Assembly: GCA_016189905.1 (NCBI GenBank)
Contig: JACPRP010000061.1
Coordinates: 1-38,573, forward strand
Origin: Chloroflexota bacterium
GTDB taxonomy: Bacteria > Chloroflexota > UBA6077 > FW602-bin22 > JACPRP01
Reading direction: 5' to 3'
Length of the DNA stretch: 38,573 nucleotides
Part shown: piece by piece, positions 8,974 to 15,574 of the stretch
How positions within the stretch are numbered: position 1 is the first letter of the stretch
How the letters are laid out: every line of letters begins with the position of its first letter
Program-made: the position numbers and the translations under genes
Notes under the pieces: model-generated
Told to the model about the DNA's origin: nothing
Databases searched by the model: none
Seen by the model: only the letters and a program-made list of their open reading frames with translations

Positions 8974-9105
8974 CACATCGAGCCCACCGGAACGAATCCG
9001 ATGGGCTCAAGACACCTACTGTCACCTGAAGCACAACAAAATAGTCGCTGCCTGAGGCTGAATCAATAGACTCCGTCGACTTATTAAGCTATCGTTTCCT
9101 GCCGT

Positions 9106-9465
9106 CTACCAGCTACTGCGGCGGGAACCTCCGCCCGATCGACCGTACCCATTGCTGGGACGCTGGGCAGAGTAGCACTCGGAGCAATAGACGGGCCGGT
9201 CATTGCGCGGCTGGAAGGGCACCTGAGTGGACTTTCCACACTGGGCGCACACTGCGGGGAACATCTCCCGTCGAGCACCACCGTAGCCACCAGACGAATA
9301 GCCACTATCGCTGCGCTGCGCCTTTCGGGCCGCTCGGCATTCGGGGCATCGTCCTGGCTCGTTGGTGTAACCCTTCTGAGCGAAGAATTCCTGTTCGCTT
9401 GCGGTGAATACGAACTGGGCGCCACAGTCGCGGCAGGTGAGATCTTTGTCTTGCATGTTGATCAC
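9106..9465 (-). CDS. Small protein with paired CxxC zinc-ribbon motifs and Gly/Ser/Arg-rich tail
   Basis: About 119 residues. An N-terminal zinc ribbon of the 'DKDLTCRDCGAQF ... GRCPECRAARKAQR' type (four cysteines, residues ~11-45) is followed by a Gly/Ser/Tyr linker, a second zinc site 'CAQCGKSTQVPF ... RPVYCSECY', and a tail rich in Gly, Ser and Arg. Such proteins are common in Chloroflexota and other bacteria, and are annotated only as zinc-ribbon or zinc-binding proteins; nucleic-acid binding is plausible but not shown. The GTG at 9465 has AGGAG 5 bases upstream and is preferred; ATG at 9456 and ATG at 9480 are alternatives. It stands alone, with a candidate promoter about 130 bases upstream. 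Confidence 0.75.
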   Translation of the reverse strand: MINMQDKDLTCRDCGAQFVFTASEQEFFAQKGYTNEPGRCPECRAARKAQRSDSGYSSGGYGGARREMFPAVCAQCGKSTQVPFQPRNDRPVYCSECYSAQRPSNGYGRSGGGSRRSSW

Positions 9466-9595
9466 GCTGACTCCTGTCATTTTTTTACTTGGAACGATCC
9501 GTCAGCGCAATCACAATCAGTGGTCGCTGTGCAAAATGAAACACATCAGCGACTTGGCTTCTTCCATCGAACTGCGGAAACATACCAGCAATCGA

Positions 9596-9601
9596 ATTAT
9601 A
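9596..9601 (-). promoter_or_regulatory. Candidate -10 box (TATAAT) for the zinc-ribbon gene
   Basis: A perfect TATAAT on the reverse strand in the most AT-rich part of the 9481-9766 spacer, about 130 bases ahead of the GTG at 9465. The -35 match at 16-17 bases (CGTCAA region) is weak. Nothing else was recognised in this 286-base spacer. Confidence 0.35.
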
Positions 9602-9766
9602 TACTATTTTTGCTCTGTTGACGAGTCTGTTTCGATACGATTTCAAATTTCCTCAAACGATTCGGCCTATCAGGTCGCCCGGAAGCTCAACTGTCGTAGA
9701 GACGTTGCAAGTAATGACCCCACTCTGCCAGCCCTACGTTAAGCGCCAATAGCCCTGGCCTAACTA

Positions 9767-9955
9767 TTAGACCGCGCCGACGAACTCCCCGTCGATGTAC
9801 ACATCGACGCGACTGCCGTCAGCAGGCAGGGGCGTGATTTTCTTCACCATTCTCCGCCGCTGCTCACCGGACAACGCCTGATTACAGAACACCTCCTGGC
9901 GGAGCCAACCGAGCTCCTCGCCAGTCAAATTGATTTTTACGCATTTCTTGCTCAT
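9767..9955 (-). CDS. Small uncharacterised protein coupled to the winged-helix gene
   Basis: A 62-residue soluble protein of unknown function, basic in the middle ('SGEQRRRMVKKI') with a C-terminal beta-like stretch 'VDVYIDGEFVGAV'. Its ATG overlaps the stop of the upstream regulator gene as ATGA (9952-9955), which argues that it is translated by coupling. Codon use looks ordinary for the window. The tight linkage suggests a role tied to the regulator, for example a partner protein, but nothing in the sequence names a function. Confidence 0.5.
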   Translation of the reverse strand: MSKKCVKINLTGEELGWLRQEVFCNQALSGEQRRRMVKKITPLPADGSRVDVYIDGEFVGAV

Positions 9956-10377
9956 ACAGCATTACCTTCTTCCTCGTGATTGGCGCGTTGGCACGGCACC
10001 TGACGCGTTCTCCGAGATTCTTTCTCTGTCGAGATTCTTTCTCTGTAAAGTCTAGATGGAGAGGGGGAGGCAGCCTCCGATGTAGATACCTCTGCACTGT
10101 CACGATCGGGTCTCAGCAAGCCGAGCAGCTCACCAACGGTGGCCGCACGCTCGACTGGGTGCCGAAGCGGCAGCACGGCGTTCAGCCGGTACCGATTACG
10201 CCGGCCTACTTTCTCCCGTTCGATATAGGCTTCGGCCAAGAGATCCGCCACGATCTTGCGGGCTGCACGCTCAGTAATCCCCACCGCTTGAGCTATCGTC
10301 AGGCCGGTGCTGTCTGGATAGCGACCGACGTAGGTGAGTACCAGCCCGTGGTTTGTCAGAAAGCTCCATGAGCCCAT
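9952..10377 (-). CDS. Winged-helix DNA-binding protein (MarR/ArsR-like) with altered C-terminus
   Basis: About 141 residues. Residues ~8-65 form a winged helix: 'GLVLTYVGRYPDSTGLTIAQAVGITERAARKIVADLLAEAYIER' split as helix, helix-turn-helix and recognition helix, then the wing 'EKVGRRNRYRLN'. The remainder is low-complexity and basic. The ATG at 10377 (GGAG about 10 bases upstream) is preferred over the in-frame TTG at 10386. Near the end, a 17-base tandem duplication (10014-10047) shifts the reading frame; without it the protein would stop at 9962-9964 and the downstream gene would start 6 bases later. It is divergent from the polysaccharide locus, with operator-like dyads between them, so it may control itself and possibly the locus. 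Confidence 0.65.
   Translation of the reverse strand: MGSWSFLTNHGLVLTYVGRYPDSTGLTIAQAVGITERAARKIVADLLAEAYIEREKVGRRNRYRLNAVLPLRHPVERAATVGELLGLLRPDRDSAEVSTSEAASPSPSRLYRERISTEKESRRTRQVPCQRANHEEEGNAV
10014..10047. repeat. 17-bp tandem duplication inside the regulator gene
   Basis: GAGATTCTTTCTCTGT plus one base occurs twice back to back (10014-10030 and 10031-10047). The first unit ends in C and the second in A, so the units agree at 16 of 17 aligned positions; counted one base out of phase the repeat is exact. As 17 is not a multiple of three, the duplication changes the frame of the regulator's last ~25 codons. Confidence 0.85.
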
Positions 10378-10454
10378 CGCATCCAATCTCCACGAATGCT
10401 TCCGCAGCCATTGATATTCCCCTGAGGAAAGGAGCAGTCATAAACACGAATGAT

Positions 10455-10488
10455 ATTACAGGATTTGTAATTCACGTTACACCCTGTA
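10455..10488. promoter_or_regulatory. Operator-like dyads upstream of the winged-helix gene
   Basis: ATTACA-GGATT-TGTAAT (10455-10471) is a perfect 6-bp dyad; TACA-CCC-TGTA (10478-10488) is a second, shorter dyad with the same half-site. They lie between the divergent winged-helix gene and the polysaccharide promoter, a typical place for autoregulatory sites. Confidence 0.45.
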
Positions 10489-10550
10489 TTCTAACATAGA
10501 CGGAAAAAGATAACAACGCGGAACGTGTGGTCGTGTGGTTGATGCCCGCC

Positions 10551-10579
10551 TTGCCAGCAAAGGGCGAAAAGAATATAAT
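10551..10579 (+). promoter_or_regulatory. Sigma70-type promoter of the polysaccharide locus
   Basis: TTGCCA (10551-10556), 17-base spacer, perfect TATAAT (10574-10579). Transcription would begin near 10586, which excludes the in-frame start at 10535 and supports the TTG at 10640 as start of the first gene. Confidence 0.75.
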
Positions 10580-10639
10580 ACGGCAGCGTTTCTGAGTATG
10601 CGACGAGAGGTGGTAGTTTCGGGGAGGGGGGAGCTCCTG

Positions 10640-11593
10640 TTGGACGTTTCGATCATCATCGTGAGCTGGAATGTGCAGGGGCTGCTCAGGAATTGCCTGC
10701 GTTCCGTCTACCGTTCGCTGGCGGATTCATCTATTCGTGCTGAGGTCATCGCCGTCGACAATAACTCCGTCGATGGCAGCGCGGCGATGGTTGCGCGTGA
10801 GTTTCCACAGGCGACGCTTATCCGCAACGTCGATAATCTCGGTTTCACCAGGGCTAATAACCAGGGACTTGCCCGTGCCGAAGGGCGCTACGCCTTACTT
10901 TTGAATCCTGACGCCGAGCTGACGCCCGGTGCGCTAGGCGCGCTGCTGGAATATGCGGAATCGCGTCCCGAGGTCGGGGTGGTTGGCCCGAAGCTGGTGT
11001 TCGGGGATGGCAGCGTGCAATCATCCCGGCGCCGCTTCCCGACGCTGATGACCGGCCTGATCGAGAGCACGGTGCTGCAGCGATTTGTGCCGGATCATCC
11101 AGCGCTAAGGCGTTATTACGTCCTGGATGTCCCGAACGATCGCGCTCAAGAGGTGGATTGGGTCGTCGGCGCGTGTTTGCTGGTCAGGCGCGAGGCCCTG
11201 AGTAAAGTCGGGGCGTTCGACGAGCGGTTTTTCATGTACTCCGAAGAGCTAGACCTGTGCTATAGAATCAAGAAGGCTGGCTGGAAGGTGATATACTTCC
11301 CAGAGGCTCAGGTTGTACATCACGAGGCCAGAAGCAGCGAGCAGAATCTGATGGGGCGGAACATCTACTTTCACGATAGCAAGTGCAAGTTCTTCGGAAA
11401 GCATTACGGGGCCGGGCAGGGACTGCTGCTGCGCTGCGTCGTCGTGTTGAGCTTCGCCTTTCAGATTGTGGAAGACCTCCTGAAGCTGCTCGTCGTTTCT
11501 CGGAACAGGGAGATGCGCAAGGGCCGCATAGGGATGCTGGCGAGGGTGGCCAAATGGCATCTCAGACGAATCGTGCCGTGGCCAGACAAATGA
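10640..11593 (+). CDS. GT2 family glycosyltransferase (rhamnosyltransferase-like)
   Basis: A 317-residue GT-A glycosyltransferase that would use a nucleotide sugar at the cytoplasmic membrane face. Visible are the N-terminal 'VSIIIVSWN' strand, 'AVDNNSVDGS' (nucleotide-binding Asp), 'LLLNPDAEL' (DxD equivalent), 'VDWVVGACLLVRR', and 'FMYSEELDLCYRIKKAGW' with the likely catalytic acid; this arrangement matches WbbL-type rhamnosyltransferases. A hydrophobic, basic C-terminus (about 255-317) may attach it to the membrane. The start is TTG at 10640 behind GGAGGGGGGAG, consistent with the promoter at 10551-10579; ATG at 10598 is the alternative. It overlaps the next gene as ATGA. It is paralogous to the GT2 gene at 26547. 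Confidence 0.85.
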   Translation: MDVSIIIVSWNVQGLLRNCLRSVYRSLADSSIRAEVIAVDNNSVDGSAAMVAREFPQATLIRNVDNLGFTRANNQGLARAEGRYALLLNPDAELTPGALGALLEYAESRPEVGVVGPKLVFGDGSVQSSRRRFPTLMTGLIESTVLQRFVPDHPALRRYYVLDVPNDRAQEVDWVVGACLLVRREALSKVGAFDERFFMYSEELDLCYRIKKAGWKVIYFPEAQVVHHEARSSEQNLMGRNIYFHDSKCKFFGKHYGAGQGLLLRCVVVLSFAFQIVEDLLKLLVVSRNREMRKGRIGMLARVAKWHLRRIVPWPDK

Positions 11594-12798
11594 AGATCAG
11601 CCTGATAACGCCCGAGTACCCGCCGATGCAGGGGGGTGTGGGTGACTATACGAGCCGTCTCGCCAGAGCCCTGCGAGACCTGAACCTTGACATAAGCGTG
11701 ATAACGACGACGAAATATGCTCTTGGCCAGGAAGTGGATCCGGGTGTATCCACCGTGTCTGATTGGGGATTCGATAGCTGGCGGCACATCCTCGATCAGG
11801 TGCGGCGGCGCCGTCCTGATGTGCTTCACATTCAATACCAAACTGCGGGCTATGGGATGCGTATCGCGATAAACTTGCTGCCGCTGCGCCTGCGCCTCTG
11901 CAAGTGGCGTCCTAGCGTGGTCACCACCTTTCACGATCTGAAGGTGCCCTACGTTTTCCCGAAAGCGGGCAGGCTGAGGCAGCTACCGGGGGCGCTGCTA
12001 GCAGCTTTCTCCGACGCGGTGATCGTCACCAACGGCGATGATTTTGTCCAGATAGGGGAGAGTGATCCGATCGGACAAGGCTTTCGCACCCGCCTGGGCA
12101 AGCGCCCACTGCGAGTGATTCCGATTGGCAGTAATATCCCTTTGAAGCCTCATGACGGCTATGATCGGGCGCGGTGGCGGTCCAGTCTTGGGGTCGGAGG
12201 CGACGAATTTCTCTTGTGCTATTTCGGCTTTCTCAACAGCGCCAAGGGAATCGAGACACTGCTCGCGGCGTTTGAAACGTTGCTGGCTCGTGGCAAAAAG
12301 GTCAAGCTGCTGATGGTGGGTGGCGCATTTGGCGATAGCGATCCGACGAACGTTGCCTATGGTAAGCGGATAATGCAGACCATCGACCGCTCCCATTACC
12401 GCGAGCGGGTCCTTTGGACCGGTTTCGTGGGCGCCGAGGACGTATCGGCATCGCTACTGGCTTCCGACGTCTGCGTCTTACCGTTTGACGAGGGGGCATC
12501 GCTGCGGCACGGCACGCTCATAGCCGCGATCTGCCACGGGTTGCCGATTGTGACGACGGCGAGCGCGCCCACGGGTGCTGGGCGTCCTTCGCTGGTGTGC
12601 CCGCTGCCTTCGCTTGCAGGAAAAGTGGCGCTCGTGCCCCCCGGCGAGCCTGATTCTCTGGCATCGGCGATCGCGGTGCTCATCGCTTCCGATACGGAAC
12701 GGGCCGCGCTAAGAAGCAAGGTCTCTGACCTGGCAGCGGCCTTCTCATGGGAGTTGATTGCTGGAGAAACGCTGGCGGCCTACGGCTGTTTGCGATAG
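11590..12798 (+). CDS. GT4-like glycosyltransferase
   Basis: A 402-residue GT-B transferase. The N-terminal half has 'KISLITPEYPPMQGGVGDYTSRLARAL' (broken by the glycine-rich acceptor loop), 'VLHIQYQT' and 'VVTTFHDLKVPY'. The C-terminal half has 'LLCYFGFLNSAKGIETLLAAF', 'LLMVGG' and 'FVGAEDVSASLLASDVCVLPF'. Where most GT4 enzymes have E-x7-E, this protein has 'DEGASLRHGTLIAAICHGLPIVTT': the second Glu is replaced by Ala, as in a recurring subgroup with the 'GASLR-GSL-AA' motif. The ATG overlaps the previous stop (ATGA), implying translational coupling. It would act on a lipid-linked intermediate of the polysaccharide; sugar specificity is unknown. Confidence 0.85.
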   Translation: MKISLITPEYPPMQGGVGDYTSRLARALRDLNLDISVITTTKYALGQEVDPGVSTVSDWGFDSWRHILDQVRRRRPDVLHIQYQTAGYGMRIAINLLPLRLRLCKWRPSVVTTFHDLKVPYVFPKAGRLRQLPGALLAAFSDAVIVTNGDDFVQIGESDPIGQGFRTRLGKRPLRVIPIGSNIPLKPHDGYDRARWRSSLGVGGDEFLLCYFGFLNSAKGIETLLAAFETLLARGKKVKLLMVGGAFGDSDPTNVAYGKRIMQTIDRSHYRERVLWTGFVGAEDVSASLLASDVCVLPFDEGASLRHGTLIAAICHGLPIVTTASAPTGAGRPSLVCPLPSLAGKVALVPPGEPDSLASAIAVLIASDTERAALRSKVSDLAAAFSWELIAGETLAAYGCLR

Positions 12799-12956
12799 GT
12801 TTTAGCAATCGACCGGGCGGTGTAGTGGTAATGTTTGTCCCGATACATCTCAAGGCATGCGATGTATCGTCCTTATTCTGTCGGGATCCAGATCAATCGG
12901 GAGGGTCCACGTGGTTGCCCTGGAGTGGGGTTTTGCACGCTAAGTATGTCGCGATT

Positions 12957-13018
12957 AGTTTCACGGCGAAGATTCCCAATAATCTCTATGCGCCCTTCGC
13001 GCTCTTTGCGGTGAAACT
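12957..13018. repeat. Imperfect inverted-repeat element (REP/MITE-like)
   Basis: AGTTTCACGGCGAAG (12957-12971) and CTTTGCGGTGAAACT (13004-13018) are inverted copies with 13 of 15 positions paired, around a 32-base centre containing 'CCTTCGCG'. The look is that of a small dispersed palindromic element; no target duplication was confirmed. Confidence 0.4.
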
Positions 13019-13097
13019 GCGAGCCGTACACATTGCCCGTACACATTGCAATGTATCTTGCGCAAATTGCTCTACGGTTCGCTGGCGCGAGCTTGAG

Positions 13098-13154
13098 GGG
13101 CATCGAGGGCATCGAGGGCATCCGAGGGCATCCGAGGGCATCGAGGGCATCCGA
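13098..13154. repeat. Six-unit 9/10-base tandem repeat abutting a ribosome binding site
   Basis: Units GGGCATCGA (9 bases) and GGGCATCCGA (10 bases) follow in the order 9-9-10-10-9-10. Every unit end joins the next as GAGGG, an SD-like core, and the last junction GAGGGGTG (13153-13160) is the real SD for the ATG at 13166. Confidence 0.85.
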
Positions 13155-13165
13155 GGGGTGAAGAA

Positions 13166-15568
13166 ATGGCGGTTTTGTACGGGTTAGCGGCGATCATCTG
13201 GCTCGCGCTGGTTTTGGCTGCCTGGCGGCGACGGGCGTGCGATAATGGCCGGCTCCTGCGGGATCTGGCGGCTATCGCCGCGTTCGTTCCGGTCACGGTG
13301 GCTTTCTTCTGGCGCGCCATCTTCGTCGACGGCGTTTGGATGCCGCAGGGAGGCGGTGATCTGGCCTCGTTCCTCTATCCGGTTTACTCCTTTGCCGCGG
13401 ATAGCATCCAGCACGGCGTTTTGCCGCTTTGGAATCCCTATCTCTACGGTGGCAGCCCCTTTGCCGCGGATATCCAGACGAGCCTTTTCTATCCGCCAAA
13501 CATGTTGGCCTTTCTGACGGCCAGGCCGTTCACGTTCACCACCTTGGAGGAGTTGGCCATTCTTAATTTTTTCCTGGGTGCCGTCTTCACGTATCTCTAC
13601 GCACGCTCGCTGGGCCTCGGCGTATTGTCGTCTTTCACGGCCGGCACGATCTTTGGCTTTGGCGGCTTTATGGCCGCCCATCTGGGCCATTTGAACATGA
13701 TTTCAGCGGCGATCTGGCTTCCGCTCATTTTGCTCTTCTTCCACCGTGCCGTCACGCGGGGGAGTCTCCTGGCCGCATTGTGGGCGGGCGCCGCTTACGG
13801 AATCTCGATGCTGGCAGGACACACGCAGATCGCGTTGTACATCGGCTTTACGCTCGGTCTTTGCTGGCTATGGCACTTGACCCTCGACGCTCGCTTCAAG
13901 GAACCCGTCGCTACCCAACAAACGCCATCGCTCCCACGTCGGTTGGCCAGCTTGCCCATCACCGCCATCACCGCGATAGCCGCGGCGGCGGTTCAACTGC
14001 TTCCCAGCTATGAGTTGATGCGGCTGTCGCTGCGTGCCGATCTTACCTACGCGAAAGCGGCGGAATTCTCGGCCTCCCCGACCGGCCTGATTACACTCAT
14101 CATACCGCACTTCTTCGGCGATAATCCCGCGGCCTACTGGGGTTTGAAGTGGAACCTTACCGAGGTTTACGGTTACGTCGGCATTCTGCCTTTGTTGCTG
14201 GCTATCGCCGCGATATTGCTGCGCAGGAATCGCCGCGGTGTCGTTCTTTTCCTCGGCGCTCTGGCCGTGCTTTCGATTCTATTCTCCCTCGGTGAATACA
14301 CTGTCTTGCACGGCTGGCTCTATAAGTTCGTGCCGGGCTTCGATAAGGTTCGCTCCGCGGGAAGATTCCTGCTGCTGTTTAACCTTGCGATCGCGCTGCT
14401 CGCGGCCACTTCGCTGGATTCCCTCAAAAGCGGCATCACGGCGCGAGACCGTCCGATATTCCATCTGTTCACCTGGCTCGCCGCGGCGCTGCTTGGGGGT
14501 TCTGTTTTCCTGGTCTCACCCTTCTACTATTACGCGCTAATCACGAGCCAGGATAAGAGCCCGGAGATGTTTCGGCGCATCGAGTCGATCGTCGACAGCC
14601 TGAATCTCTCGATAATCTTCCTCGCGGCCAGCGTCGGCATATTGATCTTCAACCGCTACCTGCGGCGGAGAAAAAATACGCTGCAGTACGTTGCACTCGC
14701 GGTGATCGTCGTCGACGTTTTCAGCGCAAATATTGGCTACAATCCTGCCAACGAGGACATACTTACCGGGTTCAATCATCAGAGGATCGTTCAATACCTT
14801 AGAGATCAGAGTGGGACGGGGAGGATCGACTCTGTCACCAATATCTGGGATGTCTGGCAGCCGGACATCACGCTCCTCAACCAGATAGGCGACGTTCAGG
14901 GCATCTTCAACCCCATGCTCCTGTCCGACTATAACAGGTACTGGGAGAATCTGGGCAGTCGCAGTGTTCCCGGATATGACCTGCTCAGCGTGAAGTATGT
15001 GGTTGCCCGGAAGGACGTGGTGCTCGACTGGGAGAAGTTTCGGCCGGCGCTGACCGATGCGCCGCTCTTGAACGTTTACGAGAACACGAAGGCGATGCCC
15101 CGTGCCTGGCTGACGCCGGCGGCGAGGGTGGCCGGCCGCGACGATATTCTGCAGCGCCTTCGCGCGCCTGATTTCGACCCGAAGAGCGTGGTTCTCGTCG
15201 AGGAAAAGGCCGGCGACCTTCCCGAAGGCGGCGCCGTGAATTTCGATGGCCGCGTGGTGCAACTGACGTATCCTTCGCCGAACGAAGTGCTGATTAGCAC
15301 CTCCAGCAGCAGTCCGGCCATACTCTTTTTGAGCGACGTTTATTATCCAGGCTGGAAGGGGTTTGTTGACGGCCGAGAGACGGAGATATTGAGAGCCAAT
15401 TACGTCTTCAAGTCTGTCGTCGTCCCTGCGGGCGCTCACGAAGTCAGACTGGTTTTCCAGCCGCGGACCTGGAAAATAGGCCTTGTGGTAAGCGCTGCCA
15501 CCTGGCTGGCGCTGGCAGGATTGGCGATCCTGTCGCTGACAAGAGCGCGACGGCGGAAAGCTTCTTGA
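13166..15568 (+). CDS. YfhO-like polytopic membrane protein (putative GT-C)
   Basis: An 800-residue protein of the YfhO type, a family with a GT-C-like membrane fold linked to glycosylation of cell-envelope polymers in Firmicutes. Early residues 'GDLASFLYPVYSFAADSIQHGVLPLWNPYLYGGSPFAADIQ' (broken here by loops) are the classic first extracytoplasmic loop. About twelve helices follow to residue ~510, then a large extracytoplasmic domain ending in 'SDVYYPGWKGFVDG' and 'VPAGAHEVRLVFQP', and one last helix near 770-790. The ATG at 13166 has GAGGGGTG 5 bases upstream, formed by the end of a tandem repeat. It does not carry the beta module seen on neighbouring GT39-like proteins. The next gene starts 6 bases downstream. 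Family recognition is firm; substrate unknown. Confidence 0.82.
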   Translation: MAVLYGLAAIIWLALVLAAWRRRACDNGRLLRDLAAIAAFVPVTVAFFWRAIFVDGVWMPQGGGDLASFLYPVYSFAADSIQHGVLPLWNPYLYGGSPFAADIQTSLFYPPNMLAFLTARPFTFTTLEELAILNFFLGAVFTYLYARSLGLGVLSSFTAGTIFGFGGFMAAHLGHLNMISAAIWLPLILLFFHRAVTRGSLLAALWAGAAYGISMLAGHTQIALYIGFTLGLCWLWHLTLDARFKEPVATQQTPSLPRRLASLPITAITAIAAAAVQLLPSYELMRLSLRADLTYAKAAEFSASPTGLITLIIPHFFGDNPAAYWGLKWNLTEVYGYVGILPLLLAIAAILLRRNRRGVVLFLGALAVLSILFSLGEYTVLHGWLYKFVPGFDKVRSAGRFLLLFNLAIALLAATSLDSLKSGITARDRPIFHLFTWLAAALLGGSVFLVSPFYYYALITSQDKSPEMFRRIESIVDSLNLSIIFLAASVGILIFNRYLRRRKNTLQYVALAVIVVDVFSANIGYNPANEDILTGFNHQRIVQYLRDQSGTGRIDSVTNIWDVWQPDITLLNQIGDVQGIFNPMLLSDYNRYWENLGSRSVPGYDLLSVKYVVARKDVVLDWEKFRPALTDAPLLNVYENTKAMPRAWLTPAARVAGRDDILQRLRAPDFDPKSVVLVEEKAGDLPEGGAVNFDGRVVQLTYPSPNEVLISTSSSSPAILFLSDVYYPGWKGFVDGRETEILRANYVFKSVVVPAGAHEVRLVFQPRTWKIGLVVSAATWLALAGLAILSLTRARRRKAS

Positions 15569-15574
15569 TGGCAA

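Larger units (their letters stand above)
12799..13165. other. Gene-free spacer filled with repeats
   Basis: This 367-base gap inside an otherwise packed locus holds no convincing gene. It contains a 9-bp inverted repeat (CGATACATC 12841-12849 / 12861-12869), an imperfect 15-bp inverted repeat (12957-12971 / 13004-13018, 13 of 15 matching), a 13-bp tandem repeat CCGTACACATTGC (13024-13049) running into the 12-bp palindrome ACATTGCAATGT (13043-13054), and a 9/10-base minisatellite up to the next SD. No clear promoter was seen. Confidence 0.7.

Noticed and set aside
9404..9742. 112-codon forward open frame in an AT-rich spacer
   Set aside because: It overlaps the zinc-ribbon gene, has no SD and its residues look random; the spacer more likely holds the reverse promoter.
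13098..13154. Tandem repeats considered as a CRISPR array
   Set aside because: Units are 9-10 bases with no spacers and no cas genes nearby.
12747..13187. 146-codon forward open frame across the repeat-filled spacer
   Set aside because: It runs through inverted and tandem repeats and overlaps both neighbours out of frame.
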